NCBI GenBank assembly: GCA_022750295.1
Contig: JAKIVZ010000011.1
Location: 18,696-82,695, forward strand
DNA: 64,000 bases
From: Candidatus Lutacidiplasma silvani
GTDB lineage: Archaea > Thermoplasmatota > Thermoplasmata > Lutacidiplasmatales > UBA184
Reading direction: 5' to 3'
Position numbers and translations under genes: made by a program. Positions 23,778 through 32,090 of this stretch are shown piece by piece. Under the pieces are notes generated by a model, which searched no databases, had not been told where the DNA came from, and was given only the letters and a program-made list of their open reading frames with translations. Position 1 is the first letter of the stretch. Each line of letters starts with the position of its first letter.

Positions 23778-24769
23778 GGCGGTTCGACGACCTGCTCGTC
23801 CGGTGGCGCGCTCACAAGCGAGGCCCCCCTCGGCTCCGGGCGGACCACGAACGGGAGGCCGCCGGCCCGGGCCATCCGCCGCGCCGCCTCGAGCTCCCGA
23901 CCGGGGAGCGGGAGGACGACCACCGAGCCGCCCGCCCCGGCCCCGGTGAGCTTGCCTCCGACCATCGATTCCCGGGCCGCGGCGAGGAGCGCCTCGAGCC
24001 GGGGGTGGGAGACCCCGACCTTCCCGAGGAGCGCGTGGTTCGCGTCGAGGCACCGGCCGACGGCCGCCCGGTCCTCGCCCTGGACCGCGGCGATCCCCTC
24101 CTCCGCGACCCGCTGGAACTCCTCGAGGAGGCTCGGTCCATCCGGCTCGGCGAGACGTCGTCCGACGGCCCGGACCGCGTCGGCCGTGCTGCGCGGGAGC
24201 CCCGAGTAGGCGACCACCCACGACCAAGACGGGTCGGGAATCCTCCGCGCCGTCCAGGACCGGTCCCCCTCCGCAAACTGGAATACGGTGTCGCCGCCGG
24301 GGCCATTCAGGGAAAGGTATCCCCCGCCGACGGCCGCCGCGGTGTCCCCGGGACTTCCGACGCCCTGGGCCCCGCGCTCGATGGCGAACGCCCGTTCGGC
24401 GAGCTCGGTACGAGCGACCCCACCCCGGGCGGCGGAGAGTCCGGCCGCGATCGCCGCGGAGAACGCGGCGCTGGAACCGAGCCCGGCGGCCCGGGGGACC
24501 CGGGAGTTCACGCGGATCTCGAGCGGGGCCCCTCCGGGCCAGAGCCGTTCGAGCGCCGTCCGATAGTACGGGTTCGTCGTCGATGCGTCCGGGTCGCCGT
24601 TCAGCCGACCGACGGGGGCCGCCCGGATCCCCACCTGGACGGGAAGGTCGATCGCGAGGACGAGCTCGGGACGGCCGTGGACCACCGCGTGCTCGCCGAA
24701 CAGGATGCACTTGCCCGGGGCCCGGGCCGCGAGGGGGAGCGCCGCGGCCGGGATCGGGTCGCCGCTCAT
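23774..24769 (-). CDS. mvk: Mevalonate kinase
   Basis: A 331-aa GHMP kinase that phosphorylates mevalonate in archaeal isoprenoid (membrane lipid) synthesis. The N-terminus ARAPGKCILFGEHAVVHG (about 15-32) is the mevalonate kinase signature. GLGSSAAFSAA (96-106) is the ATP-binding loop and GGKLTGAGAGGSVVVLPL is motif 3. Its start overlaps the stop of trm56 (ATGA), the last step of a long minus-strand operon that begins with L44e. A prenyl synthase for the same pathway lies at 57815. Confidence 0.92.
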   Translation of the reverse strand: MSGDPIPAAALPLAARAPGKCILFGEHAVVHGRPELVLAIDLPVQVGIRAAPVGRLNGDPDASTTNPYYRTALERLWPGGAPLEIRVNSRVPRAAGLGSSAAFSAAIAAGLSAARGGVARTELAERAFAIERGAQGVGSPGDTAAAVGGGYLSLNGPGGDTVFQFAEGDRSWTARRIPDPSWSWVVAYSGLPRSTADAVRAVGRRLAEPDGPSLLEEFQRVAEEGIAAVQGEDRAAVGRCLDANHALLGKVGVSHPRLEALLAAARESMVGGKLTGAGAGGSVVVLPLPGRELEAARRMARAGGLPFVVRPEPRGASLVSAPPDEQVVEPP

Positions 24770-25317
24770 TCGCCCTCAGCGGGGATCCGCTCCACGGACT
24801 TGCCGCGCTCCATCGGGACGATGGCGTGCGTGGCGCCGGGCCAGGCGCCCGGGGCCGGGATCCCGCGGAGCTCGGCGAGCGCGACGGCGAGGGCGGCGAC
24901 CTCGCTGTGCGGCTGGTGGCCGATGGCGACGTTGTACCTCGCGAGCCCGTAGAGCTGCGGAGGCACCTTCGCCCCCCCGACCACGAAGAGAATCGACTTC
25001 GACCTGCGGAGCGCCGGGGCGACGGCCGCGAAGGGCCGACCGTACATCGTCAGGTGGACCACCGTTCCGTCGAACGCCCGGACGAACTTCTTCCAGTCGT
25101 CGACGCCCTCGACAGCGAACGTCCCGCCCCACTGGCGGCCGACCCGGTCGACCCGCCCGGCGAGTTCGACGTCGGGGGGATGGAGGTACAGCCGCTCGGC
25201 CCCGAAGGCGCGGGCCGTGAGCGCGACGTGGGTGGTCAGCCGGGGGTCCCGGCCGGCCCGATGACCGACCCGCAGCACCGAGATGCGGGGTCGCTCGCTA
25301 GCTCGGCGGCGCGGCAT
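24766..25317 (-). CDS. trm56: tRNA (cytidine(56)-2'-O)-methyltransferase aTrm56
   Basis: A 183-aa SPOUT methyltransferase that 2'-O-methylates C56 in the archaeal tRNA T-loop. The family hallmark VLRVGHRAGRDPRLTTHVAL is at residues 14-33, followed by ARAFGAERLYL. The knot region includes ILFVVGGAKVPPQLYGLARYNVAIG and HSEVAALAVALAEL. It overlaps the HTH regulator gene upstream by 20 bp and mvk downstream by 4 bp. Confidence 0.92.
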   Translation of the reverse strand: MPRRRASERPRISVLRVGHRAGRDPRLTTHVALTARAFGAERLYLHPPDVELAGRVDRVGRQWGGTFAVEGVDDWKKFVRAFDGTVVHLTMYGRPFAAVAPALRRSKSILFVVGGAKVPPQLYGLARYNVAIGHQPHSEVAALAVALAELRGIPAPGAWPGATHAIVPMERGKSVERIPAEGE

Positions 25318-25822
25318 GGAACCGCTCGATCCGGTGGCCGCGATACTCGAGCTTGTCCGAGCGCTTGACGAGCCCCTTGAGGCGCGTGGGCGTCATGCCG
25401 AGTTCTTCCGCGACGTCGGAGAAGAAGCGGCCGGCGTCGCCGACCGCGTCGAAGATCTTCTTCTCGTACTTCGTGTACTCCTTGTCCGGCATCGAGGCGA
25501 TCGAGAGGATCTCGCTGACCTCGCTGAGCGGCGCGGTCGTGTTGATGTTGATCGTCGAGTAGTAGAAGTGGTAGCTCTTCTCCGGCTGCCGCTTCCCCTC
25601 GCGCGCGACCCAGCGGGTGTCGATGAGCTTCAACTTCTCGAAGAACTGGAGCGCCTTCGTCCCTTCCTTGCCGAATTCCCGCTCGACATCGTCGCCGGTG
25701 AGCCAGGCGTCGGCGAGCCGCTGGACGAGCTTCAGCTTGACCGGCGAATCGACCGCGCGGAGGATCGGGACGAGTTCGCTCATGTCGTTGACAACCTTGA
25801 TGCGGTGCATCATCGCAGCCAT
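25298..25822 (-). CDS. ArsR-like winged-helix protein
   Basis: A 174-aa archaeal protein with two probable winged-helix segments: LVPILRAVDSPVKLKLVQRLADAWLTGDDVEREFG at about 18-52 and DAGRFFSDVAEELGMTPTRLKGLVKRSDKLEYRGHRIE near the C-terminus. Between them is a strand-rich linker (KSYHFYYSTININTT). It lies in the translation operon between nop10 and trm56. It could be a transcription regulator; the target is unknown. Confidence 0.75.
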   Translation of the reverse strand: MAAMMHRIKVVNDMSELVPILRAVDSPVKLKLVQRLADAWLTGDDVEREFGKEGTKALQFFEKLKLIDTRWVAREGKRQPEKSYHFYYSTININTTAPLSEVSEILSIASMPDKEYTKYEKKIFDAVGDAGRFFSDVAEELGMTPTRLKGLVKRSDKLEYRGHRIERFHAAPPS

Positions 25823-25828
25823 GATTCT

Positions 25829-26005
25829 TCAAGCCCCCGGCACGGCGTTCGCGTCGAAGAGCGCCCGGCGATACTTCGCCCAACGGTCGTGCGGAGAGTA
25901 ACGGGCCGGGTGCGGGGTCCGGGTGGGCCCATGCCCCTCGGGGCAGAGGTCGGCGAAGGTGTACCGGCCGCAGGCGCGGCAGACGTGGAGAAGCGACTCC
26001 GTCAT
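25829..26005 (-). CDS. nop10: H/ACA ribonucleoprotein Nop10
   Basis: A 58-aa protein missed by the ORF track. It has HVCRACGRYTFADLCPEG then TRTPHPARYSPHDRWAKYRRAL, the Nop10 pattern of a zinc-binding knuckle followed by the PPRFSPEDPYGKYRR-type helix that binds the pseudouridine synthase Cbf5. Only three of the usual four zinc cysteines are seen; the fourth position is Gly. Its ATG overlaps the stop of aIF2 alpha (ATGA), the same gene order as in many euryarchaea. Confidence 0.88.
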   Translation of the reverse strand: MTESLLHVCRACGRYTFADLCPEGHGPTRTPHPARYSPHDRWAKYRRALFDANAVPGA

Positions 26006-26778
26006 GCGCGGGCGAAGTTCCCCTGGCCGCCCGCGCCTTTGATGGAAGCGATCGCGGCCTCGGTGGCGTGCTTCATCGTTTCCTCGGCTTGTTTGTACTG
26101 CGTCCCGGCGACCTGGATCCGGTACCGGGGCGCGCCGACGTACGACACGGTGACCGATTCGGGGTCGACCGCTTCGGCCGCGAGCAGGGCCGCGCGGACG
26201 CTCTCGAGGCCCGCGGGCGAGGAGTCAGTGAGCTCGATGGTGCCGCGGATCGCGACGTGCGGGGGCACGATGTTCTCGTGGGCGACCTTAACGAAGGCGG
26301 CGACCCAGGCGGCCTTGCCGCCTTCCTTCTGGAACCGCTTCGGGTCGGCGGCGGCGACCTCGAACGCGTCGAACAGGCTGCCGTACCGCTCGATCAGGAT
26401 CTCCGCGAACTCGGAATGGGTCGCCTCGGGCTCGATCTTCAACCCCTGGGCGACGAGGTTCAGGAGCCGGACCGCCTTCTGCTCGTTCTTCCAGCTCTGG
26501 ATCTTCTCGCGCCGCTGGTGGTCGTTGATCCGCTTGAGCGAAAGGTCGACCTGGTTCTTCGCCGTGTCGATCCGGAGCACCCGGGCGACGATCTTCTGAC
26601 CCTCGCGGATGTGGTCCCGGATGTACTTGACCCACCCTGTGGCGACCTCGGAGAGGTGGATGAACGCCTCGCGGTTCGCGTATTCGTCGAGCGTGACGAA
26701 CGCGCCGAAGTTCCGGATGGAGGTGACGGTCCCTACGACGAGCTCCCCTTCTTCGGGGAACTCGGGCCTGAGCGGCAC
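26002..26778 (-). CDS. Translation initiation factor aIF2 subunit alpha
   Basis: 258 aa. The N-terminal S1 domain reads ELVVGTVTSIRNFGAFVTLDEYANREAFIHLSE, followed by the helical middle domain (VDLSLKRINDHQRREKIQSWKNEQKA) and the C-terminal alpha/beta domain with RYRIQVAGTQYKQAEETM. With the beta and gamma subunits it delivers initiator tRNA. It sits between S27e and nop10 in the L44e operon. Confidence 0.95.
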   Translation of the reverse strand: MPLRPEFPEEGELVVGTVTSIRNFGAFVTLDEYANREAFIHLSEVATGWVKYIRDHIREGQKIVARVLRIDTAKNQVDLSLKRINDHQRREKIQSWKNEQKAVRLLNLVAQGLKIEPEATHSEFAEILIERYGSLFDAFEVAAADPKRFQKEGGKAAWVAAFVKVAHENIVPPHVAIRGTIELTDSSPAGLESVRAALLAAEAVDPESVTVSYVGAPRYRIQVAGTQYKQAEETMKHATEAAIASIKGAGGQGNFARA

Positions 26779-26794
26779 GAGCGAGCGGACTCCC

Positions 26795-26977
26795 TTACAC
26801 CGCCGGACGGAGCAGCTCGCCGCGCAACTTGGCGAGGCCGCCGGTCGGCGTCGCGAGCGTGGCCCCGCAAACGGAGCAGTTGACGGTCGTCGCCGGGCGA
26901 CTGAACATCGTCTGCTCCCCGGAGCAGTCGGGGCACTTGACGATCCAGAACGGAGCCGGGGGATGCATTGTCGTCAT
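26795..26977 (-). CDS. rps27e: 30S ribosomal protein S27e
   Basis: A 60-aa zinc ribbon: FWIVKCPDCSGEQTMFSRPATTVNCSVCGATLA. The four cysteines in two CxxC pairs and the FWxVxCP start are diagnostic. It starts 7 bp after L44e and precedes aIF2 alpha by 16 bp. Confidence 0.93.
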   Translation of the reverse strand: MTTMHPPAPFWIVKCPDCSGEQTMFSRPATTVNCSVCGATLATPTGGLAKLRGELLRPAV

Positions 26978-26984
26978 GGGGCCC

Positions 26985-27269
26985 CTACTTGTGCTCCACG
27001 AGTTCGAGCGAACTCGCGCGCCAGCTCGCGGGCTTGACGATGTACTTGCACTTCTTGCACCGGAATTTGAGGTTCACCCGGCGGACCGCCTTCGCGCGCC
27101 CTTCGGGCTTGGGACGAGGGAACCCTCCATACCCGCTCGTGGCCCGGCGGAACCGCCGCTGCCCCCACTTCAGCTCCGAGGCGGGGCGTTTCTTCTCCTT
27201 TTCCACCTCGTGCGCGGTGTGCACGTGGCACCTCGGGCAATAGGTCGAAACGACCTTCGGATAGTGCAT
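26985..27269 (-). CDS. rpl44e: 50S ribosomal protein L44e
   Basis: A 94-aa zinc-ribbon ribosomal protein: TYCPRCHVHTAHEVEKEKK at the N-terminus, GYGGFPRPKPEGRAK in the middle, and KFRCKKCKYIVKP at the C-terminus. It is the first gene of the operon L44e-S27e-aIF2 alpha-nop10-wHTH-trm56-mvk. A TATATA box 26 nt before the ATG indicates a leaderless transcript. Confidence 0.95.
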   Translation of the reverse strand: MHYPKVVSTYCPRCHVHTAHEVEKEKKRPASELKWGQRRFRRATSGYGGFPRPKPEGRAKAVRRVNLKFRCKKCKYIVKPASWRASSLELVEHK

Positions 27270-27289
27270 CGGCGGCGCCCAACCTTAGG

Positions 27290-27300
27290 TTGTATATAGG
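27290..27300. promoter_or_regulatory. Shared TATA region between L44e and the VOC gene
   Basis: TGTATATAGG: its centre is 26 nt before the L44e ATG on the minus strand. On the plus strand it would start a short leader that carries the purine-rich GAGGAGGGAGG in front of the VOC-family ATG at 27334. Confidence 0.6.
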
Positions 27301-27333
27301 TCTAATGCGACCGGCCCACGAGGAGGGAGGAAA

Positions 27334-27699
27334 ATGGAGATCACCGAGGTGACGCTCGGAATCCCGGTCGTCGAATTGGCCCGCTCGCGGGAGTGGTACG
27401 AACGGCTGCTGGGGTTCGCTCCGGAACTGGAACCCGTGGCCGGAATGGCCGAGTTCCGGGTCGCCGGCGCCTGGCTCCAATTGATGGAGGTCCGAGCCCC
27501 GCGGCCCGGAGGGGCGTTTCGGATCGGCGTGCGGAACCTCGAGACCGAGTCCGGCCGGCTCCGGGCCGGGGGTTTCGAGCCGACGGAAATTGAGACGATC
27601 CCCGGGATCATCCGGTTCCTGCAGCTGAAGGACCCGGATGGGAACGCCGTGAGCCTGTACGAGTTGCTGCCTCGGACCTCTCCGAAGTCCGGCCCCTGA
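27334..27699 (+). CDS. VOC-superfamily (glyoxalase-like) protein
   Basis: A 121-aa single VOC module pair: EVTLGIPVVELARSREWYERLLGF at the N-terminus and LQLKDPDGNAVSLYELL at the C-terminus, where the Glu is a usual metal ligand. Members include glyoxalase I, dioxygenases and resistance proteins; the substrate cannot be inferred. It has a strong purine-rich ribosome binding site (GAGGAGGGAGG), unusual here where most genes are leaderless. Confidence 0.82.
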   Translation: MEITEVTLGIPVVELARSREWYERLLGFAPELEPVAGMAEFRVAGAWLQLMEVRAPRPGGAFRIGVRNLETESGRLRAGGFEPTEIETIPGIIRFLQLKDPDGNAVSLYELLPRTSPKSGP

Positions 27700-27825
27700 T
27701 CCCCGCCTCCCGACCGGCCGAAATTTTGGTCCGGCCCCGGTCCCCCTCTCGCGGACCGTTCCGGCGACCCGCCGACGCCGAACCGCGCAGCGGTCGACGG
27801 CCGTTCCCTCGAAATTCCGCCTCAA

Positions 27826-27838
27826 GCCTTATGTAAGG
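27826..27838 (+). promoter_or_regulatory. TATA-like box of the L1-L10-L12 operon
   Basis: GCCTTATGTAAGG lies about 40 nt before the L1 ATG. The short leader that results ends in GAGGAGAAATG, a ribosome binding site. Archaeal L1 represses its own mRNA in some species; I could not identify an L1 site with confidence. Confidence 0.45.
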
Positions 27839-27872
27839 GTGCAAACTCGGCGGCCCCACCTCTCGAGGAGAA

Positions 27873-28511
27873 ATGGCCGACCGGTCTTCCATCGACGTCG
27901 TCACGGAATCGCTCCAAAAGGCGCCGGAGCGCAAGTTTCCGGAGACGGTCGAGATCGCGATCAACGTGAAGGACCTCGACCTCTCGGTCCCGAAGAACCG
28001 GATCGAGGACGAGGTCCCGCTCCCGAACGGCCGCGGCCGCAACGTGACCGTCGCCCTGTTTGGTACGCCCGAGATGTGCCAGAAGGCGAAGTCCATTGCG
28101 GACATCGTCATGGCGCCGGCCCAGCTCGAAGAGCTGATGAAGGACAAGAAGGCCGCGAAGAAGCTCGTCGATGAGGTCGACTTCTTCCTCGCGGAGGCCC
28201 CCCTCATGCCGACGATCGGAAAGCGGCTCGGCGTCGTCCTGGGCCCCCGGGGCAAGATGCCCCGACCGGTCCCCCCGGGCGGCGACCCGACCAACGTGAT
28301 CAACGCGATGAAGCGGTCGGTCCGCGTGCGGTCGAAGGGAAATCGGACGTTCCACGCGCCGGTCGGCACGCGGGCGATGCCGCCCGAGCAGATCGCCCAG
28401 AATATCGACGCCCTGCTCACGCGGGTCCTCGGGAAGCTCGAGCGGGGCCGCAACAACGTCGAGTCCGTTTACATCAAGACCTCGATGGGACCGGCGGTCC
28501 GGCTCTGGTAG
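27873..28511 (+). CDS. rpl1: 50S ribosomal protein L1
   Basis: 212 aa with the L1 core: FPETVEIAINVKDLDL, the hinge and domain II with VALFGTPEMCQKAKSIADIV, and the signature LGPRGKMPRPVPPGGDPTNVI. It binds 23S rRNA at the L1 stalk and can autoregulate. First gene of L1-L10-L12 with gaps of 14 and 31 bp, each followed by a purine-rich ribosome binding site. Confidence 0.96.
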   Translation: MADRSSIDVVTESLQKAPERKFPETVEIAINVKDLDLSVPKNRIEDEVPLPNGRGRNVTVALFGTPEMCQKAKSIADIVMAPAQLEELMKDKKAAKKLVDEVDFFLAEAPLMPTIGKRLGVVLGPRGKMPRPVPPGGDPTNVINAMKRSVRVRSKGNRTFHAPVGTRAMPPEQIAQNIDALLTRVLGKLERGRNNVESVYIKTSMGPAVRLW

Positions 28512-28525
28512 GGAGAGGATTCACG

Positions 28526-29386
28526 ATGCCAGGCCGCGGGAGTGTCCGACCGGAGAAGCTCGCCCACGTCGAGACGTTGGCGACGACGATCCGGTCCCAC
28601 CGCACGACGGCCATTGTGGCCGTGCGAGGAGTCCCCGCCTCCGCCCTCCAGAAGATGCGCCGCTCGCTGCGCGAGAACGGCCACCCGATGCTCGTCGCGA
28701 CCAACAGTTCGCTCCGTCACGCGATCGAGGCCGCGGTTCCCGACCGGCCCGCTCTCAAGCCGCTCCTCGAGCACGTGACCGACCAGACCGCCATTCTCTC
28801 GATGGAGGGGAACCCGTTCACGCTCTACCAGGAACTGGCCCGCACGCGATCCCCGACGCCCGCCCGCGGCGGGGAGCTCGCTCCGGCCGACATCACCGTT
28901 CCCGCTCAGACGACCAGCTTCAAGCCGGGGCCGATCGTCGGCGAGCTCCAGCACGCCGGATTCCCCGCGGCCATTGAGAAAGGAAAGGTCGTCCTGAAGA
29001 AAGACGCCACGGTCGTCAAGGCCGGCCAGCCGATCTGCCGGGAGGTGGCGGGCCTCCTGACCCGCCTCGACATCTTCCCGCTCGAGGTCGGACTCGAGCT
29101 TCGCGCCGCGGTCGATGGCGACACCTACTACGCACCGTCGGTCCTCGCCGTCGACCTCGATGCGAAGCGGGCCCAGCTCGCTCGGGCCCACCAGCGCGCC
29201 CTGGCGCTCGCGGTCGAGCTCGGGTACGCGACCCCGCAGACGATCCCGCTTCTCGTGACCCGCGCCCACCGGAGGGCGCTGGCGGTCGCGATCGCCGCCG
29301 GCTACACGACGCCGGCGACGCTCGCGCCGATCCTCGCCAAGGCGCTCGCGCAGGCGCGCGCCGTTCAGAACTTGACAGGACCCTAG
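28526..29386 (+). CDS. rplP0: 50S ribosomal protein L10 (P0 stalk base)
   Basis: 286 aa. The N-terminal rRNA-binding domain ([43 protein letters not shown]) is followed by the archaeal insertion domain ([26 protein letters not shown], then [16 protein letters not shown]). The C-terminal helices that carry L12 dimers follow. The usual acidic KK-rich C-terminal tail found on many archaeal P0 proteins is absent: the protein ends [10 protein letters not shown]. Confidence 0.95.
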   Translation: MPGRGSVRPEKLAHVETLATTIRSHRTTAIVAVRGVPASALQKMRRSLRENGHPMLVATNSSLRHAIEAAVPDRPALKPLLEHVTDQTAILSMEGNPFTLYQELARTRSPTPARGGELAPADITVPAQTTSFKPGPIVGELQHAGFPAAIEKGKVVLKKDATVVKAGQPICREVAGLLTRLDIFPLEVGLELRAAVDGDTYYAPSVLAVDLDAKRAQLARAHQRALALAVELGYATPQTIPLLVTRAHRRALAVAIAAGYTTPATLAPILAKALAQARAVQNLTGP

Positions 29387-29417
29387 ATCCACCCTGGGAA
29401 CAATTGGAGGGAGAACA

Positions 29418-29729
29418 ATGGAGTACGTGTATGGTGCGCTGCTGCTCAACGCCGCCGGAAAGCCGATCGACGAGAAGGGACTCACGCAGGTCCTCACCGC
29501 CGCGGGCGTCAGCCCGGACGGAGCCCGCGTGAAGGCGCTCCTCGCGAGCCTCGACGGCGTCAACCTCGCCGACGTCTTGGCGAAGGCCGAGACGTTCGCG
29601 GCCCCCGCGGTCGCGGCCGCGCCCGAGAAGAAGGACGAGAAGGGCGCGAAGAAGGAAGAAGAGAAGAAGGAAGAGAAGGGCGTCTCCGAGGAAGAGGCGG
29701 CCGAGGGACTTTCGGCCCTCTTCGGGTAA
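29418..29729 (+). CDS. rpl12: 50S ribosomal protein L12 (P1-like stalk protein)
   Basis: A 103-aa archaeal L12. The N-terminal dimerisation domain begins [21 protein letters not shown]. An Ala hinge and a Lys/Glu-rich segment ([17 protein letters not shown]) follow, then the conserved tail [13 protein letters not shown] that contacts elongation factors. Preceded by GGAGGGAGAAC. Confidence 0.96.
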   Translation: MEYVYGALLLNAAGKPIDEKGLTQVLTAAGVSPDGARVKALLASLDGVNLADVLAKAETFAAPAVAAAPEKKDEKGAKKEEEKKEEKGVSEEEAAEGLSALFG

Positions 29730-29801
29730 TCGAGCCCGCTCCGCTTAAGACCGAAGACCGGGTGGCTCGGGTCGGGAGCCTCGTAGGCACCGCCCCGAGT
29801 C

Positions 29802-31208
29802 ATGCCGGCGCACGAGTTCTGCGGCGTCCTCGGGGTTTCGCTGCAGGGGAAGGGGGCCGCGCCCTACCTCTACCGCGGGCTCCGGGCGCTACAACATCGC
29901 GGGCAGGAGTCCGCCGGAATCGCCACCAGCAGCCACGGGATCCTCCATCACCGCAAGGGGATGGGGCTCGTCCACGAGATCTTCACCCAGGAGGCGATCG
30001 AATCGCTTCGCGGCTCGGTCGGGATCGGCCACGTCCGGTACTCCACGACCGGGCGGAGCGACCTCGAGAACGCGCAGCCGCTCGTCGTGAAGCTACGCGA
30101 CGAGGATGCGGCGCTCGCCCACAACGGCGACCTCGTCAACTTCGAGCGGGTCCGGCGGCGGCTCCAGGCGCAGGGCGTCGAGTTCCTCGGCAGCGCCGAC
30201 TCTGAGACGATCGCGCAGATGATCGCCCTGGAGTACGGGCGCACGCGCGACCTCGAGGCGGCGATCCGGCGCGCGTCCGTCGAGCTGATCGGCGGGTACG
30301 CGGTCGTGATGCTCGTCGGCCAGCGTCTCGTTGCGTTCCGGGACCCGCTCGGGATCCGGCCCCTCGTCCTCGGGACCCTCGAGGGGGGGTACGCGGTTGC
30401 GAGCGAATCGGTCGCGATCGAGCTGATGGGCGGACGGCTCGTTCGCGACATCCTCCCGGGCGAGGTCGTGATCATCGACAAGGGCCAGACGATCCACTCG
30501 AGCCGGATGACCAACGTGGGGGAGCGGGCCCACTGCATGTTCGAGTGGGTGTACTTCTCGCGCCCGGACTCCGTCGCCGAGGGTCGAATGGTGTACGAGG
30601 TCCGCCACCGGATCGGCCAGTCCCTCGCGCGGGAGTCGCCCGCGACCGCCGACATCGTGATCCCGGTCCCGGATTCGTCCCGGCCCCAGGCGCTCGGATA
30701 CTCGGAGGTGTCGGGGATCCCGTACTCCGAGGGTCTGATCAAGAACCGGTACGTCGAGCGGACGTTCATCCTCCCGGACCAGAAGCGGCGCGAGGACGAG
30801 GTCCGCGTGAAGCTCCATCCGGTCCCCGGGCTCCTGAAGGGCAAGCGGGTCGTCCTCATCGACGACTCGATCGTCCGGGGGACGACGCTCCGGGAGATCG
30901 TGCACATGGTCCGAGAGGCGGGCGCGACGCACATCGACGTGCGGATCGGGTGCCCCCCCATCGTCGCCCCGTGCTACTTCGGGATCGACATGAAGGACCG
31001 CAAGGAGCTCATCGCGAACGGCCGGACCGAGGACGAGATCGCCCAGCTCATCGGCGCCGAGTCGGTCCACTACCTCTCGCTTCCGGGCCTCGTCGAGGCG
31101 ATCGGGGTCCCGCACGACAACCTCTGCCTCGGTTGCCTGACGGGACGGTATCCGCTCGACGTGCCCGAAGAGCGCCGCCGGTTCCAGAAGTCGCTCGCGG
31201 AGTTCTAG
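29802..31208 (+). CDS. purF: Amidophosphoribosyltransferase
   Basis: 468 aa; the first committed step of purine synthesis, making phosphoribosylamine from PRPP and glutamine. The N-terminal nucleophile is Cys7 (MPAHEFCGVLGV), implying removal of a six-residue propeptide. Glutaminase motifs include RALQHRGQESAGIAT and GIGHVRYSTTG. The PRPP loop is VVLIDDSIVRGTT. Cysteines in the C-terminal part (CPPIVAPC, CLGCLTGRYP) fit the iron-sulfur cluster of the Bacillus-type enzyme. Followed after 3 bp by nop5. Confidence 0.95.
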   Translation: MPAHEFCGVLGVSLQGKGAAPYLYRGLRALQHRGQESAGIATSSHGILHHRKGMGLVHEIFTQEAIESLRGSVGIGHVRYSTTGRSDLENAQPLVVKLRDEDAALAHNGDLVNFERVRRRLQAQGVEFLGSADSETIAQMIALEYGRTRDLEAAIRRASVELIGGYAVVMLVGQRLVAFRDPLGIRPLVLGTLEGGYAVASESVAIELMGGRLVRDILPGEVVIIDKGQTIHSSRMTNVGERAHCMFEWVYFSRPDSVAEGRMVYEVRHRIGQSLARESPATADIVIPVPDSSRPQALGYSEVSGIPYSEGLIKNRYVERTFILPDQKRREDEVRVKLHPVPGLLKGKRVVLIDDSIVRGTTLREIVHMVREAGATHIDVRIGCPPIVAPCYFGIDMKDRKELIANGRTEDEIAQLIGAESVHYLSLPGLVEAIGVPHDNLCLGCLTGRYPLDVPEERRRFQKSLAEF

Positions 31209-31211
31209 CGC

Positions 31212-32090
31212 GTGGCGCCGTCCGTCCTCCTCCGGGAGGGCCGACGATGGGTCGTGGTCGACCCGGAGCGACCGGTCGAGGGTCCCTCGGAGCCGGTCCG
31301 GGCGGTCGTCGGCGTTCCCGAACCGTCGGCCCTCCGCCGGCTCGTCCAGTCCGCCCCGGACGCCGTCGCCGGGGATCCGGTCGTTGCGCGAGCCCTGACC
31401 GGGGCCGGGTTGGCCCGTCCGATGGCGAGCTCGACCGAGTTCACGCGCGCGCGGCTGGCCCGCGCCCGACGCACGCGAGGCGAGTGGCGCGAATCGCTGC
31501 TGGCCGAGGCCCGTTCCGCCCTCGAGCGGACGCTCGCGAGCCCGGAGGAGACGGTCATCGCGCTCGCCCGGGAGGAGGAACGCGTCGAGCGGGCCCGGAC
31601 CCGGGACGACGGGGCCCTGGCGAGCTGGGTCGGTCCGGCGGACGGCCCCCTCGCCGACCATCGCGTGGCGTGGAACGAGTACCGGGTCGGCCTGGAACGC
31701 CACCACGCCGAACTCGTCCGGCGACTGGAGGGGGCGACCCGGGCGTTCGCCCCCAATCTCGCGAGGGTCGTCGGCGCCCGCGTCGCGGGTCGGCTCGTGG
31801 CCGCGGCCGGGGGGCTCGCCCCGCTCGGGCGGATGCCCTCGTCGCGCCTCCAACTCCTCGGGTCCCGCCGCCGCCCGTCGGGGGGACGCGGCCCGCGGTT
31901 CGGACTTCTCTACCGGGCCGAGGGGCTCGACCGGCTCGCGCCGGACCGGCAGGGCGCGTACGCCCGGAGCCTCGCCGCCCTCGCGGTCATCGCGGCGCGG
32001 GCGGACGGAACGAGCCGGGCCGACGTGGCGGCGGTGCTCGTTCCCCGTCGGGAGCGCCGGCTCGCCCAGCTGGAGCGTCGGGGAGCATGA
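31212..32090 (+). CDS. nop5: Nop5-like C/D box sRNP protein
   Basis: A 292-aa archaeal Nop5 (Nop56/58) homologue. The coiled-coil region is Arg/Ala/Glu-rich (about 80-170). The Nop domain is clear: FAPNLARVVGARVAGRLVAAAGGL, then LGRMPSSRLQLLG and FGLLYRAEGLDRLAPDRQG. It joins L7Ae and fibrillarin in box C/D particles that guide 2'-O-methylation. Its stop overlaps the fibrillarin start (ATGA). The C-terminus lacks the long Lys-rich tail of some homologues. Confidence 0.88.
   Translation: MAPSVLLREGRRWVVVDPERPVEGPSEPVRAVVGVPEPSALRRLVQSAPDAVAGDPVVARALTGAGLARPMASSTEFTRARLARARRTRGEWRESLLAEARSALERTLASPEETVIALAREEERVERARTRDDGALASWVGPADGPLADHRVAWNEYRVGLERHHAELVRRLEGATRAFAPNLARVVGARVAGRLVAAAGGLAPLGRMPSSRLQLLGSRRRPSGGRGPRFGLLYRAEGLDRLAPDRQGAYARSLAALAVIAARADGTSRADVAAVLVPRRERRLAQLERRGA

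Noticed and set aside
22719-24710. 663-aa minus-strand ORF
   Set aside because: Arg/Gly/Pro-rich shadow of the YchF-like GTPase and mevalonate kinase genes.
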